Shown one piece after another: positions 12,826-24,596 of a DNA stretch of 64,000 nucleotides. The DNA lies in contig JALGAS010000002.1 of the NCBI GenBank assembly GCA_023078685.1, positions 4,960,001 to 5,024,000 of the forward strand. Reading direction: 5' to 3'. Position 1 is the first letter of the stretch; every line of letters begins with the position of its first letter. The notes below the pieces were generated by a model. That model saw nothing but the letters and a program-made list of their open reading frames with translations. It was not told the DNA's origin and searched no databases. The DNA comes from Neopestalotiopsis rosae (Eukaryota; Ascomycota; Sordariomycetes; Amphisphaeriales; Sporocadaceae). The position numbers and the translations under genes were made by a program.

Positions 12826-14272
12826 ATGAGGATGATTAACCGGTTGCCGGCCCAATTGGGTCGGAGGATGTACTCTGCACCTGCTGGAATCTCGATACCA
12901 GCGGCCAAGAAGAAGTACATTCCCACCAGCGGCACCTATCCTCTGGGCTTCAAGGTCTCGGGCACCGTTGTCGGCGTCAAGCCCAGCAACACCACAAAGC
13001 CGGACCTGGCCTTCATCACCTCGGACCGCCCCTGCGCTGCCGCCGCCGTCTTCACCAAGAACAAGTTCCAGGCCGCCCCCGTCACCTTTAGTCGCGCATT
13101 GCTGCAGCAGAAGCACAACTCGGACCTGCAGGGCGTGCTCATCAACTCGGGATGTGCCAACGCCGTTACCGGCAAGGGTGGACTGGAGGATGCAGAGGCC
13201 ATGGCCACCGAGGCCGACAAGGCCCTCGGTGCTGACAAGGCCACCATTGTCATGAGCACTGGAGTTATTGGACAGAGGTCAGGACCGTCAATTGCTGACT
13301 CTTCTTCTTCTTCTTCTTCTGGTGGCGTTGACTAACCTTCTTGTTCCATACACTAGGCTCCCCATCAAGAAGATCTTGGACAATGTGCCCGTGGCTTATC
13401 AAAAGCTCGGCTCCACTCATGACCACTGGCTGACATGTGCAACTGCTATTTGCACCACTGACACATTCCCAAAGCTCATCTCAAAGTCCTTTACCCTGCC
13501 GTCGTCGCCCTCTGTTGAGTATCGCATCGCTGGTATCACCAAGGGTGCCGGCATGATCCACCCCAACATGGCTACGCTGCTCGGCGTCATTGCCACGGAT
13601 GCTCCTATTGCCCCCGAGCTGCTTCCCGGTCTGCTCAAGGGCGCCGTCGACAAGTCTTTCAACAGCATCACCATTGATGGAGACACTTCGACCAATGACA
13701 CGGTAGCTCTGCTGGCCAATGGTGCCGCTGGCGGCCAAGAGGTTACCTCGGAGAACTCTCCCGACTATCAAGCCTTTAAGCAAGCCCTTTCCGGCTTTGC
13801 TACCGAACTTGCTCAGCTCATTGTTCGCGATGGAGAGGGCGCCACCAAGTTTGTGACTATTCGAGTGACCGAGTCGTCGAGCGAGGAGGGTGCACGCAAG
13901 ATTGCCAGCACCATTGCCAGGTCGCCACTGGTCAAGACGGCTCTCTACGGCAAGGACGCCAACTGGGGACGTATCCTGTGCGCTACCGGCTACTCTCTCA
14001 TCACGGAGCCGGGAGCCGGAGTGAACGAAGTCGCCGAGATTATTCCGGAAAAGACGAACGTTTCTTTCATGCCCACAGACGGCAGTGCCGAGCTGAAATT
14101 GCTGGTCGATGGCGAGCCAGAGGCCGTTGACGAGGAGAGAGCCGCCCAGATTCTCGAGCATGAAGACCTTGAGATTTTGGTCCGCTTGGGTACGGGCAAG
14201 GAGGAAGCCACGTACTGGACTTGCGACTACTCGCATGAGTACATTACAATCAACGGAGACTACCGCACGTAA
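12826..14272 (+). CDS. ARG7: mitochondrial glutamate N-acetyltransferase / ornithine acetyltransferase (ArgJ family)
   Basis: Moves the acetyl group from N-acetylornithine to glutamate (and can make N-acetylglutamate from acetyl-CoA) in the mitochondrial arginine cycle. Exons 12826-13277 and 13357-14272 give 455 residues. The N-terminus ([18 protein letters not shown]) is a basic matrix-targeting presequence, which supports the start at 12826. The self-cleavage site is clear: [19 protein letters not shown], with Thr224 as the new N-terminal nucleophile of the beta chain. Also seen are [46 protein letters not shown] and [12 protein letters not shown]. The intron contains a (TCT)6 run at 13302-13319. 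The yeast gene name is used by homology. Confidence 0.95.
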
Positions 14273-15079
14273 TCAAGCAATGTCACCTATGGAAACCCAC
14301 TCTACAATTCACAGCGAGCTTTGATATTCGAATTGATTTGCTCCACATGTGGCAGATAGTCGTCAAGCCCGTCTCCGTCCCTCTGTCTCTCTCTTACATA
14401 TCATATGGAAGCAACAGAAGCTGGTGTATGCCTTTATTATCCGCTCAGGGGTATGATGAGCGAGCATTCTAGACAGGCCCATGATCTCATCCTTGTATAC
14501 AATAGAGTATTGATAGACGAGGGAAAATATAAATAAAAGCAGCGCGCGAATGAGATTTATTTTATTTTATAATTTTCGTACACTACTATTTTATCATGGG
14601 AAATAGACGAACACTCCGAACGATTCTTGATTCAATTCGACAACAGCCTCGGTCGTATACTATAAACACTCTCTCCTGCAACATATATAACTTACAACAG
14701 CGTATTCATTTTGGGTATGGAAGTGTCAGAGTTACAAAGAACATACATAGGTATGTACCTACACATTGGAGCTCACATAAAACTAAGCTGTATTAGGCCT
14801 AGCCCAGAGACGCCCACTCCCCGCCGCTAGAGTGAGACGCGTCTTTCTTCACCATCAACCGCGTAAATTGATTGACTGATTCCAGGCCTACATTATTATT
14901 ATCATCTACAGTTTTAGGTGTACCTGCCTGCCTGCCCGCCTGCAATGCCCACAACTGACTGGTGAAGTCGACATTGAATATCGCGCCAATCACTCTCGAC
15001 CGATCGCTCAGTTGTTATACTGTCTCCTCTCTTGTTAACTCATTACTGGCACACACATTTGTACAAGAACAGTCACACA
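14273..15079. other. intergenic region, no gene recognised
   Basis: 807 bases with an AT-rich 3' flank around 14520-14590 (TTTATTTTATTTTATAATTT, a likely polyadenylation zone) and a pyrimidine-rich promoter for the RFC gene. A short CTGC/CCTGC run is at 14922-14944. Confidence 0.45.
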
Positions 15080-16247
15080 ATGCCGGCTGTACAAAAAGAA
15101 GAAGTCGGCGAATCGTCGACATCAGCAGCCAAGAAGGCTCTCAACGCCTCTGCCAATGGCGCCGCCACATATGAACTCCCGTGGTAAGTCATCACACAGC
15201 ACTCCCTTGCCTCACCCCCTCCGCCCTCCCAATCGCTCCAAGATCAGTGCTTATGGAAATGTGATCCAACAATGTAGGGTAGAAAAGTACCGGCCCATCT
15301 TCCTCGATGACGTTGTCGGCAACACGGAGACGATTGAGCGACTCAAGATCATTGCAAAGGACGGCAACATGCCCCACGTCATCATTTCTGGCATGCCGGG
15401 AATCGGAAAGACGACGAGTGTGCTGTGTCTGGCCCGACAACTCTTGGGCGATTCCTACAAGGAGGCGGTTCTGGAGCTCAATGCCTCCGACGAGCGCGGC
15501 ATCGACGTGGTGCGCAACAGAATCAAGGGCTTTGCACAGAAAAAGGTCACCCTACCAGCCGGCAGGCACAAGCTCGTCATCCTCGACGAGGCCGACAGCA
15601 TGACGAGTGGTGCACAGCAAGCCCTGAGACGAACCATGGAAATTTACTCAAATACGACCCGATTCGCCTTTGCGTGCAACCAGAGCAACAAGATTATCGA
15701 GCCGTTGCAGTCGAGATGCGCCATTCTGCGATACGCTCGATTGACGGACGGACAAGTCGTCAAGCGACTGATGCAGATCATTGAGGCGGAAAAGGTGCAA
15801 TACAGCGACGACGGACTGGCAGCCCTCGTCTTCAGTGCCGAGGGCGACATGCGACAAGCCATCAACAACCTCCAGTCGACGTTTGCCGGTTTCGGCTTTG
15901 TCAGCGGAGACAATGTGTTCAAGGTCGTCGACTCGCCGCACCCGATCAAGGTGCAGGCCATGCTGAAGGCTTGCTACGAGGGCAAGATTGACAGCGCCAT
16001 GGATAGCCTCCGCGAGCTGTGGGATCTTGGCTACAGCTGCCACGATATCATCAGCACCATGTTCCGGGTCACCAAGACGATACCAACGCTGAGCGAGCAC
16101 AGCAAGCTCGAGTTTATCAAGGAGATTGGTTTCACACACATGAAGATTCTCGAGGGCGTGCAAACCTTGCTCCAGCTCAGCGGTTGTGTGGCCCGACTAT
16201 GCAAAATCAATATGGACCCAAAACGGTTTGAGACAAAGCTAAAGTAG
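15080..16247 (+). CDS. RFC4: replication factor C small subunit (yeast Rfc4 / human RFC2 type)
   Basis: AAA+ subunit of the clamp loader that opens PCNA and places it on primer-template DNA. Exons 15080-15183 and 15278-16247 give 357 residues. The start gives the usual variable acidic leader before the signature LPWVEKYRP (33-41), which is split by the intron within the Trp codon. Walker A is GMPGIGKTT (73-81), with Met and Ile where most members have Pro and Thr. Walker B is LDEAD (137-141), and the SRC arginine-finger motif is at 180-182. [15 protein letters not shown] and the C-terminal [16 protein letters not shown] place it with the yeast Rfc4/human RFC2 group rather than Rfc2, Rfc3 or Rfc5. 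Confidence 0.95.
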
Positions 16248-16552
16248 ATAAAGGTTGGAAGGGCCGTTTTGGCATGAGGAGCAGATGATATTTGCATTGG
16301 CATGGCGTTCACGACTTGATTACAGGTCCTCTGGTGTTGGGGTGATCTCGGATGAATTTATGCCCCCAGATTTTAAAAAAATAAATAAAAGTCACATAAA
16401 GATACATATGCTATAAATGAGCCCAAATACCTGTTTAAAAGTATTGTACATGGCGACTGGATCTCGTCCTTGTGCTCGTCGAGGACACCTCCCTGTAGAG
16501 GTGGATCTGTATTCATAGATACAACCTCTGGGGTGTAGTATTTTGCTGTCTC

Positions 16553-17086
16553 TCACTTTTGGTCGCCTTCTCTGAGATGCTTCGGCCGCGGCGGAGGCGG
16601 CGGACCGCCCTCCTCTTCAAACTCCTTTTCAAAGGTCTCCCACATGGCTCGGTCCTTGGCGAATCGCTTCTGCATCCTCACCCGCGCCTCATATTGGCGG
16701 ACTGCCCCATCTGCCTCGAGCATTCCTCCAAGTATCATACCCGACATTTGCAGATACCTAATGACAGTGTGAGTAGAGTTGTTCCGGTCCACCTGGTTCG
16801 TATTCTTTTTGGCACAGAACTGGGCTTATGGCAAGATCATGGGAGCCTCAACCGGCGGGACTCGCAGGTATTGGTTCTTTTCCACCACCTCGGATTTTGG
16901 CAACAAACAGACTTACACTTTGAACTGAATGGTCAAGCCCCGATAAACGGGCGACATGGCATATCCGATACCTCCAAGAATGGCAGAAGCGAATCCCCAT
17001 TTGATTGCGCCATAGCCGGCGCCCCGGACGGCCTGCCGCTGAGCTTCGTTGGCCTCATCACTGTTTAGTGCGTCGGTCGCCTTCAT
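16553..17086 (-). CDS. small conserved membrane protein, probably mitochondrial
   Basis: Two exons on the minus strand, 17086-16917 and 16757-16553, give 124 residues. The junction completes a Val codon (FK-V-YLQMSG). The sequence has two hydrophobic stretches, about 23-43 (GAGYGAIKWGFASAILGGIG) and 56-72, separated by a short loop, then a basic/acidic amphipathic helix (RQYEARVRMQKRFAKDR) and a Pro-rich end (GGPPPPPRPKH). This two-helix hairpin plus charged tail is like small inner-membrane respiratory-assembly proteins of the HIG1/Rcf kind, but I cannot show homology to them. The ATG at 17086 lies in a GCCGCCATGA context. The 305-base gap before it holds only the convergent 3' ends of this gene and RFC4. 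Confidence 0.7.
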
Positions 17087-17790
17087 GGCGGCGGTAAATA
17101 GCGATGACGGTAGCGGGAGCTGTAGCTGTAGTTGTAGCTGTAGCGGGCGGATACATGGGTTAGCTCTCGAAAGAGCTCCTCCCCTCTAGAGTTCCAACAG
17201 TCGTATAAGCCCTTGCGCACTACTGGATCTTCTTCCCGAGATTGATGATACGGACTAGCTGCCGAATTGAATATGGTCCCCTGTATTCTGTGTTTCTGCA
17301 ATTGGTGTATGTTTGACGTTGATGGGTGAATGTAAAGCTATGAGTGAGAGCCGGCGACTTTTTGGATTTTTTTGCGTCATCGTACGGTTTGGCTTCTCCA
17401 CATCCCGGAAATCGTCTTTCAAAGCCCGATCCAGAAAAGCGGTCTTTTCTATTGTGTACTATTGAGCGTTTACAAAAACTCAACTCGACTCAAATCCCGT
17501 GAATACAATTACTACCGACCGCGATACTCCACTACATAGCTCGTGGGGTGGATTTCCTCATCCGCCTTATATATGAATCTGAGATACACATTTTTGTTCA
17601 TGGTGCATATTCCCATGATGAGAAAAGTTCAAGACGAGAATTTGGAAACAGCTGGGCCAGATATAGACCATGCATTGACAAGTCCCTGAATAAAATCATC
17701 TAGATAAATTCTGTAAATTGTACCGTTGAAGAAGAGATGGTCCATCTTTGTCTACGGGGGTATGCCACGCCAAAAACGCCATGCCATGTT
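17087..17790. other. intergenic region with short GTAGCT repeat
   Basis: 704 bases between two minus-strand genes: leader and promoter of the small membrane protein and 3' flank of the carrier gene. Imperfect GTAGCTGTAGCTGTAGTT units occur at 17111-17152. No gene recognised. Confidence 0.45.
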
Positions 17791-19197
17791 CTATTTGAGG
17801 AGAATGTCGTAACCATCCCGTGTAATCCTGACCTCGTCGCTTCCCAAACCGTACTTTCGCCGGACCAGCTCAAATATAATAAGTCCAGCGCTCGTACTGG
17901 GGACCTGCCTTACTGTGTTCCACCAGAATCCTCGATACAGCCATCGCGTTATTCCCAGACCCTCTGCGCTCGCCTCGCCGGTACACTGGGCCCACGTCTC
18001 CTGGTAGGCACGATAGTAAGCCCGTAACATTCGCCATCGGTTGCGCGGCTGGTCCGGATTGGCGGCCGCTGATGCCCGGAGCCGCGCAGCCTTGTCGTCG
18101 AGTTCTTCCAAGTGATCCCAATGCCTTACTTGAATGTGTGTGAGTGGATGCAACACGAGCTGCTGGGCGAACGAAGCACCAATGCCGCCAAGCAGCAAAA
18201 AGGCAGGCTCTATGGCGTAGTGCGGCCGGATGACCTTGGGCTTCTCGCCGCCTTCGACATCTCCGCTGTCATTGATCCTCGCCTTCTCGTCCCGGGGGAG
18301 AGATCGCTTCACGGCCAAAAGGTCGACAATGTCCTCGCTCAATCCACCATAGTACCAGGTGACAAAGCGGTAGTAGCCCTGCGCCTTGAGATATTCAAAT
18401 GTGCTAAAGAAGATGGCATTGCCAAACCCGTCCTTGAGAAAACTCAAACCCCAGCCGGCAAAGATGCCACGGAGGCCAATATCGCGCAATTTCTCAGCAC
18501 TGAAGCTCCACATGCTTTTGGGACGGCCCTTTGGGTCTGCAGGCATCATATCGCGGTGATCAAACCTTGCCTGAATAGCGTCGAGCGGCGCGGCGACGAC
18601 ACTCTGGATGCTGCCGGCTAGAAATCCAGCAGCAAATGTGTGCTTCGGGTCCGGCGGGGGGTATGCACGCTTGCTCCCCCTGCCGCTCTCTTCATGGAGC
18701 AAGCCGAGTATCTGCAGGTAGCTGGTGTAGAGGACAGCGCCGACGCTCACATTGGCCATGAGAGGAGGCAAGATCTGCTGGGGAATGATACCCCAGCCAT
18801 GATGCTGTACGACGCTGGTAATGACGCCCGGTGTTGTGCCGCGCATCCACAGCCACGTCTGGCGCAGGGCCGCGCCCATACGGGTTTGAGTCTTGTCGTT
18901 CGCAACAGCCTGGCGCAAGACCTCGGTGTGCGCGAGATGTACAGAGCGCGCATAGGCCAGATAGTCGACACGGGTGCGAAAAAAGGCCTTGACGGGAGCG
19001 CGAAAGTAAAAGGCTACAGCCTGGGCACTCAGGGCGCGCACACCGGCGGCGGATGCAGCAGTGGCCGCATTATTGCGCGGCTGGTTGTCTGGGAAGATGA
19101 CGTCTGTGCCTGGGGGAATGACGGGGCCCACGCCGCCCACGCCGCCCGAGTACGGGCCGGGGATGGAGACGTCTATTTCATCTCGGCTGGTTTTCAT
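17791..19197 (-). CDS. mitochondrial carrier (SLC25)-like protein, divergent
   Basis: Intronless, 468 residues, longer than the usual 300 of the family. A carrier signature of the P-x-D type is seen as PLDAIQARFD (204-213), followed about 40 residues later by GLRGIFAGWGLSFLKDGFGNAIFFSTFEYLK, the expected second helix of a repeat. A weaker third repeat carries HPLTHIQVRHWD and GFWWNTVRQVPSTSAGLIIFELVRRKYG. The first repeat is poorly conserved. There is a 60-residue Gly/Pro/Ala-rich N-terminus and a charged loop (about 300-335). This pattern fits the fungal group of atypical carriers; the substrate is unknown. The start at 19197 is the first ATG in frame. Confidence 0.8.
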   Translation of the reverse strand: MKTSRDEIDVSIPGPYSGGVGGVGPVIPPGTDVIFPDNQPRNNAATAASAAGVRALSAQAVAFYFRAPVKAFFRTRVDYLAYARSVHLAHTEVLRQAVANDKTQTRMGAALRQTWLWMRGTTPGVITSVVQHHGWGIIPQQILPPLMANVSVGAVLYTSYLQILGLLHEESGRGSKRAYPPPDPKHTFAAGFLAGSIQSVVAAPLDAIQARFDHRDMMPADPKGRPKSMWSFSAEKLRDIGLRGIFAGWGLSFLKDGFGNAIFFSTFEYLKAQGYYRFVTWYYGGLSEDIVDLLAVKRSLPRDEKARINDSGDVEGGEKPKVIRPHYAIEPAFLLLGGIGASFAQQLVLHPLTHIQVRHWDHLEELDDKAARLRASAAANPDQPRNRWRMLRAYYRAYQETWAQCTGEASAEGLGITRWLYRGFWWNTVRQVPSTSAGLIIFELVRRKYGLGSDEVRITRDGYDILLK

Positions 19198-20763
19198 GGT
19201 TCCTCATGCACACTCCGGCATCTTGGGGGAGTTCGGGAATGCCCAGGGCCTGCTGCCTTTTGCCTTTTTCACAAAACAGAAGGAAGAGACAGGTGGCTAT
19301 CCTCTGCTTATGCGACCTGCAGGGGAGGGAAAGATGAAAGACTGCTGAATATCAATACACGACCTCCCGTTGCGTTTGGCTCCTCTATGCAGATAATTGT
19401 TTTGGTCACGATACTGCCGACCAAGTCAGATGGCGGGTTTTTGGTTGAATGAGTTAGAGTGCCAGTTGAGTCAGGTTGTCTTCCTTGCCAGCCCGACATC
19501 AGCTGGCGTGGACGATCACCTGCCACTCATGCTAACTAACACATCAGATGATGACCTGGTACAGTAGTTACAGAAGACCAACAGCCTCGACTTTATAGAA
19601 TACTATAAATTGTCCATCAATCTTGAAGCAAATATACGAAGTGATGAAAGGCAATGTTTCTAGCAGTGATGGTGTTTAGATACATATAGTTCAGATAATG
19701 TGAGTTTACTGTAAGCCGTTGACTACGCACTAATGCCGGATCGTGCATGTGTAGTGGCTTGTGCTTAAACAAAATAGATGACATAATGTTGACGACCAGA
19801 CTTCAGCATACGAAACGGGATAAGAAGAAATGAGGACGAAAAGGAACGTCTGTCCAAGCGCACGACCCCGGAAAAAAAGAAAAAGAAAATCATGGGGAAA
19901 AAGTCAATTGAAGGAAACTATTGCTCGAGGACGTCATCCTCCGGCACCAGCATCCCTGTCTCAACTCGCCAATTACCTCTGCATGTTAGCTAACACCAAT
20001 CTTCTGGGCTCTTGAATCACAAGTATGAATTTGAACCGTGTATCTATCGTCTCGGAGTACTGGCTCCGGAGTTCTTGCTCTATCAAGTCCAAATATATCC
20101 ATCAATTTGACCCCAGCAGCTCTTGGTTTAAAAAAGTGCGAGACATGCTCCAAACGTAAACGTAAATGGATCCTCGTACCTAGCTCAAGGTCCATTCTTG
20201 TACGTAGTGGGCTCCCGAGCAACCAACGCTAAATTGAATGACACCTCGATCTGTAAGAAACATGCACCTATCCTGCGACTTCAACGCTGATCGCGTGACT
20301 ACCTGGATCGATGCATACCTACAATATCTGGACGAGGCTGGACCAGAACAATTCATGACCCCAAAACAGCACGACCCTTAGATTCAATTGACATCTACAT
20401 CCCTTCTCGAGAACCTATATGTGTTTGACTTCTCCTTCCTTTGTATCAATTGATTAACTCTACTATAACTTTCTCATCCTGTTCCTCACTTGATTGATAT
20501 GGTCTCTGTGGGTCATGCTTCACAGCCGCCCAGCCGCCTGCTTGAGAAATTTTGGACACACGATTACACGTCGCTTCTATAGAGGCGTGCAAGAATCAAG
20601 GGCAGTGAAATCATCAGCCCAATATAGCCGAAAGTCACCATCATTACGGACTTCGATTATTGTGTCTACACAATTCAGCAACCAAGGAGGATATCATAGC
20701 CGCTTGTTTGGCTGTAGTACTATAACACAACCCACAAGCAGCAGCAATAACAGCCCGCCCGCC
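19198..20763. other. intergenic region, no certain gene
   Basis: 1.6 kb between divergent genes. The frame of the next gene is open back to an ATG at 20494, so an N-terminally extended isoform is possible (see findings). An A-rich purine run lies at 19868-19892. Otherwise nothing recognised. Confidence 0.45.
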
Positions 20764-21684
20764 ATGCCACCTTCACCAGCCAAGAAGCAGAAGCTGTCTG
20801 CAAATGCCAATGAGCACCTTGAGCAAGAGCCTCACGAAATGTCTGTCATTGCTGGGAACTCGGACGACAAAGATGCCGAGGATTCGAATGACAAAGATCC
20901 CTACCCCAATGGCACTAATCATGAGAGCCGCGGCAAACACGACACGACCACCACTCACGAGGACGAGGAGAAGGAGAAGCAGATGGAAGGAGGCGAGTGG
21001 CGCTGTCAGCCGCCCTATCGCACCTCCGAGGAGAATGAGCATTTTGAAAAGAAGCACGAGGCCCAGTGCAATTGTGGGAGGATCAAGTATTGGCTCAGCC
21101 GCGACGCACCACTCGCGAGCAAGTACTGCCACTGCAAGGACTGCCAGAGTCTGCATGGTAAGCCACGCCCAGTGCTGTCACCATTAGTCGACACGAATAC
21201 AAACATGCGACTTTTGAAATATTGCTGACCAGTATTCAATCCAGGAGCTCCCCTGCAATGGGCGGCTGTATTCAAAAAGGAAGACCTACACTTTGAGAAC
21301 GGTGCCAAGGGCTTGGCCTTCTACCACTCTGAGAAGAAGCACACATATCATGACCTTCCCTGCAAAGTGAGCTGTGCATACTGTCACGCACCCATCATGG
21401 ATGAGGGACGAAACATGGTCTTGATGTTCCCCGCCATTATCAAATTCAAAGATAAAGAAGCAAAGAAGAGCTTTGAGCCAACGTAGGTTATCCCTGCCCA
21501 AATCGTCGTCAGTTTTCCCGAGCAGCGCTGAATAATGGCCCTCTACAGTATGCACATATTTTATTCAAGGCGCGTTCTTGACATTCCTGACGGTAAACCA
21601 AAGTGGACAGAGCTGGACGAGAAGAGTGAGCTAATGGAGGATGTTGACTACCTGGGGCATCTTCATTCTGGAAACGCCAATTAA
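20764..21684 (+). CDS. GFA/CENP-V-domain protein with acidic N-terminal extension
   Basis: Three exons, 20764-21157, 21245-21482 and 21549-21684, give 255 residues. The GFA fold (glutathione-dependent formaldehyde-activating-enzyme-like, zinc-binding) starts near residue 100: C-N-C-G (102-105), C-H-C-K-D-C-Q (122-128) and C-A-Y-C (175-178) are the zinc ligands, followed by DEGRNMVLMFP, HIFYSRRVLDIPDGKPKW and DEKSELM. The first 95 residues are hydrophilic and acidic, starting with a possible nuclear-type cluster (PAKKQK). The second 5' splice site (GTAGGT at 21483) is less canonical but the joined protein matches the family. The ATG at 20764 has a good context (CCCGCCATGC). Most fungal GFA proteins have no proven reaction, so no enzyme name is given. 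Confidence 0.88.
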
Positions 21685-21849
21685 TCCTTGATATAGATTA
21701 TGGCATCTGGTTATGAGGCGCTTATAGCAAGTGGCACATCATTGTTACATTATAGCTTGGTTTAATGAGATACTGGTTACCCATGTACTACTTCTTGACT
21801 CAATAGCGTGTTCCCAATCATAGATTGAGTGGGAACTGTGAATTTATAT

Positions 21850-23713
21850 CTAGCTCATGAGATCTTCGAGGATAGCTTCAAGCTCCTCTTTTCCAAATGG
21901 AATGCTCAGCAACTCGGTACCTAGGGCGTCTTTGCGGCTTGTAATCATTTGATGATCGTGAAACCTAATACAATGGTCAGCATTGGCCGTCTCTGGGAGG
22001 ATTAGATCTTGGAACAAAGTAGACTTACTCCTTCAATAATGTACGGAAAGCCACCTCGGAGCTGCAGATGAACTCCTCGACTGCTTTGCCGTACAGCATC
22101 CTGTACTCGACGCCAGGATTCTCGCCTGCAGACGACCCCTCCTCGTCAATGGCAACGAGCACTTCCGTCACCAACAGCCTAAAGAGGCTCTTCGCATTTT
22201 CCGGCAGACTGCGCAAGACATAGGCCACACCTTCCTTGCCTCCTACTCGTCTAGCTTTGCGCCCGAGCAGCTCATGAACATCATCAACGACATCGATTTC
22301 AGCTGCAAACGGAGCAAAAGTTGTGCAGTCGTGGAACGTAAAGTTAAAGGCTGACCGCAGACCGCTGTCCCACAACAAGGTGAAGTCGGGGGTATCGGCA
22401 GAGCAGACCAACTGCACCTTGGCATGGGCGGCCAGCTGGGCCAGTATAGCCTGCATACCTGGTTTGCGTAGTGGTATGGCATCAATTGAGTTTATAATAA
22501 TGGTGACGCTGACATTGTGTGTAGAGAGGAGCGTTTTCAAATCAGTCAGCATGGCCGAAGGATTGCCAGCTGGTGGTTTGTATGCAGGGTCGACTGCACA
22601 GCCCACAGTGGCGAGTATCTCGCGAATGGACGTGTTGCGCACGTAGCCATTTACCATGACTATCTTGTGATTAATGTGATCTGTAGACGCGTCATAAAAA
22701 ACCTTGGCAAATCTGTGCAGCAAAGGTCGCTTGGAGCCAAAGCCATAACAGCAAATGCTGAAGTTTTGTGACAGCTCAAAGGCCCATTGGGGGAATGAGT
22801 CGGCATGCAGGTCCTGCAAGAATTGAACATCCTCGTGGTGTGGATCCTTGTAGTCGTTCCACAATGAAAAATACTCGTCATGAGTGAGCAGCTTTAGTGA
22901 GGACAAGTTGTTGCCCGAGGTTTTGGATCCGCCCGGGCGGTTCTGGGCAAAGTATAGCTCATGGGGAGGAAGGTCCCGTGGCGGCGTTGGCGATTTCTTC
23001 CGTGGCTTGTTGGTTGAGCCCTTTGGTCGGCCGCGTCCCCTCTTGGTGGGCGTGGCGGCAAGGCCATTGGCAGCACCCTCGTCGACTTGCATCATCTCAG
23101 CGTCTTCGGCGGCATCGTCTCCGTCCTCCTCGTCCTCTTCGTCACTGGACTCGTAAATCTCCCGGGCAATGCCTCGATCATCATTGTCCTCGTCTTCATC
23201 GCTTGCATTGCCTTGAACCACGCTTTCGATCAGCGCCCGTGCACTCTTTTTGCGGGCAGAACGATCATTTCTCCTCCACCTCGGCGTCTCGCCATGGATG
23301 ATGGGATGTTCTCTTTGTGAAGGCGTCACTGCTGTCTTGGAGCCAGCCGCATTTCTTTTCCGGGGCGTCGTCGCGTCAATGTCTCCTGTGGTCCCTTTGG
23401 TTGCAGGGGAGTCCAAAGTGTGCTGCTTGGATTTGCGGCCTCTCGGAGTCCCGGTCAGGGCCCGAGAAGGAGCTGCGACAGCGTCGGCCTCGTCCTTGTC
23501 GTCATCTGACGGAACATCGTAGACGGATTTCCGCGAAGCAACTGCAGCGCTGTGCTCGAGGCGCGACGCAGCACTTGGGCGACCGCGCTTCCGTTTGACG
23601 GGCAGAGCTTGAGCAGCATTTCCTGTCTGGCTATTCACGTCATCTTTGGCTGAAGCTTCTTGATGAGTGGCCTTGCGTGGTGACGATGCGACGGGCTGTT
23701 TTCGCGGTGGCAT
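21850..23713 (-). CDS. ORC2: origin recognition complex subunit 2
   Basis: Part of the six-subunit complex that marks replication origins and loads the MCM helicase. Two exons, 23713-22029 and 21964-21850, give 599 residues. The start at 23713 (MPPRKQPVASSPRK) was chosen over an in-frame ATG at 23791, which adds an unrelated hydrophobic stretch. Residues 1-245 are disordered, basic and acidic, with two AT-hook-like motifs (KRKRGRP at 40-46 and KRGRGRPKG at 224-232). The ORC2 AAA-like domain begins near 245 with DLPPHELYF, then SICCYGFGSKRPLL (319-332), VMVNGYV, the Asp-containing INSIDA strand and VLRSLPENAKSLFRLL. The last exon encodes the winged-helix end (FHDHQMITSRKD). Its 3' end is 165 bases from the convergent GFA gene. 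Confidence 0.94.
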
Positions 23714-24596
23714 TGCTACATGCAACCCGAAATGTGCCTGCGAAATGTAGTGTTGAATGCTCTGGTCGCACACTAGAAACCAACCGACCAAGACTCACTC
23801 CCCTTCAAACTCGGGGCTCTGGCGATGGGGTTGGGTGTGGATGAATGTCCAACCGAGATGCATATGTACAAATCCACGTTATGTGATATCTGGATCACGA
23901 ATACCAGACACAGGCAACCGACATGGGTCAAGAAAGAAGAGTGGCGGCGACTCTGCACAGTATCAAGATTACTGGCTAACTGGCCGACTGAATGAGTATC
24001 AATGCATCAAACTGCGTGAGGTCTCAATATCAGTGCCAGGGGACCGACCACCCACAAGAAAAAGGTACCACACGTTTGGCAAGCTCGACGGGGCGCGTCA
24101 AGCTTCGAGTGCGACGCGTCTGGGCCAGGTACCTCATCTCGGAAGCTCATGTGGAGAGGTACCTAGGGAGATGCCTGCCTAACCCCATCAGACTCGGCGC
24201 TAATGAGAAGCTTGCTGGGGGCCCAGTGTGCTACGTGCAATTATTGTACGGAACTCATACGGTTGCGGGGATTACCGTAAATGCTGCACTAAACTTGCGT
24301 GCGCTCACGTTTTCTTGGTCGGGTGGAGTTTTATCACACCGTTTGAACCGTCCACTGCCTTGACTCCGTTTACCAGTCTTTTGTAAACTTCCATGACACA
24401 AAACTCTTAGTTTGATGCGCCTACATGTCTGTATATGGCAGCAACATTGTCTTCGGTTTCCTAAAGAGAATACTCGACTTGATGCATTAGTCACTCGCCA
24501 AATCCTGTGCATCTCCACTTGCGCAACCGTAGAGGCTCTCACTCACTCACTACTCACTCGCTCACCCGTCCCCTTCTTACTCGGCCGGCCAGCTAG
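23714..24596. other. divergent promoter region
   Basis: 883 bases between ORC2 and GEP4, which are transcribed away from each other, so it holds both promoters. A short ACTCACTC repeat lies at 24540-24563. No gene recognised. Confidence 0.5.
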
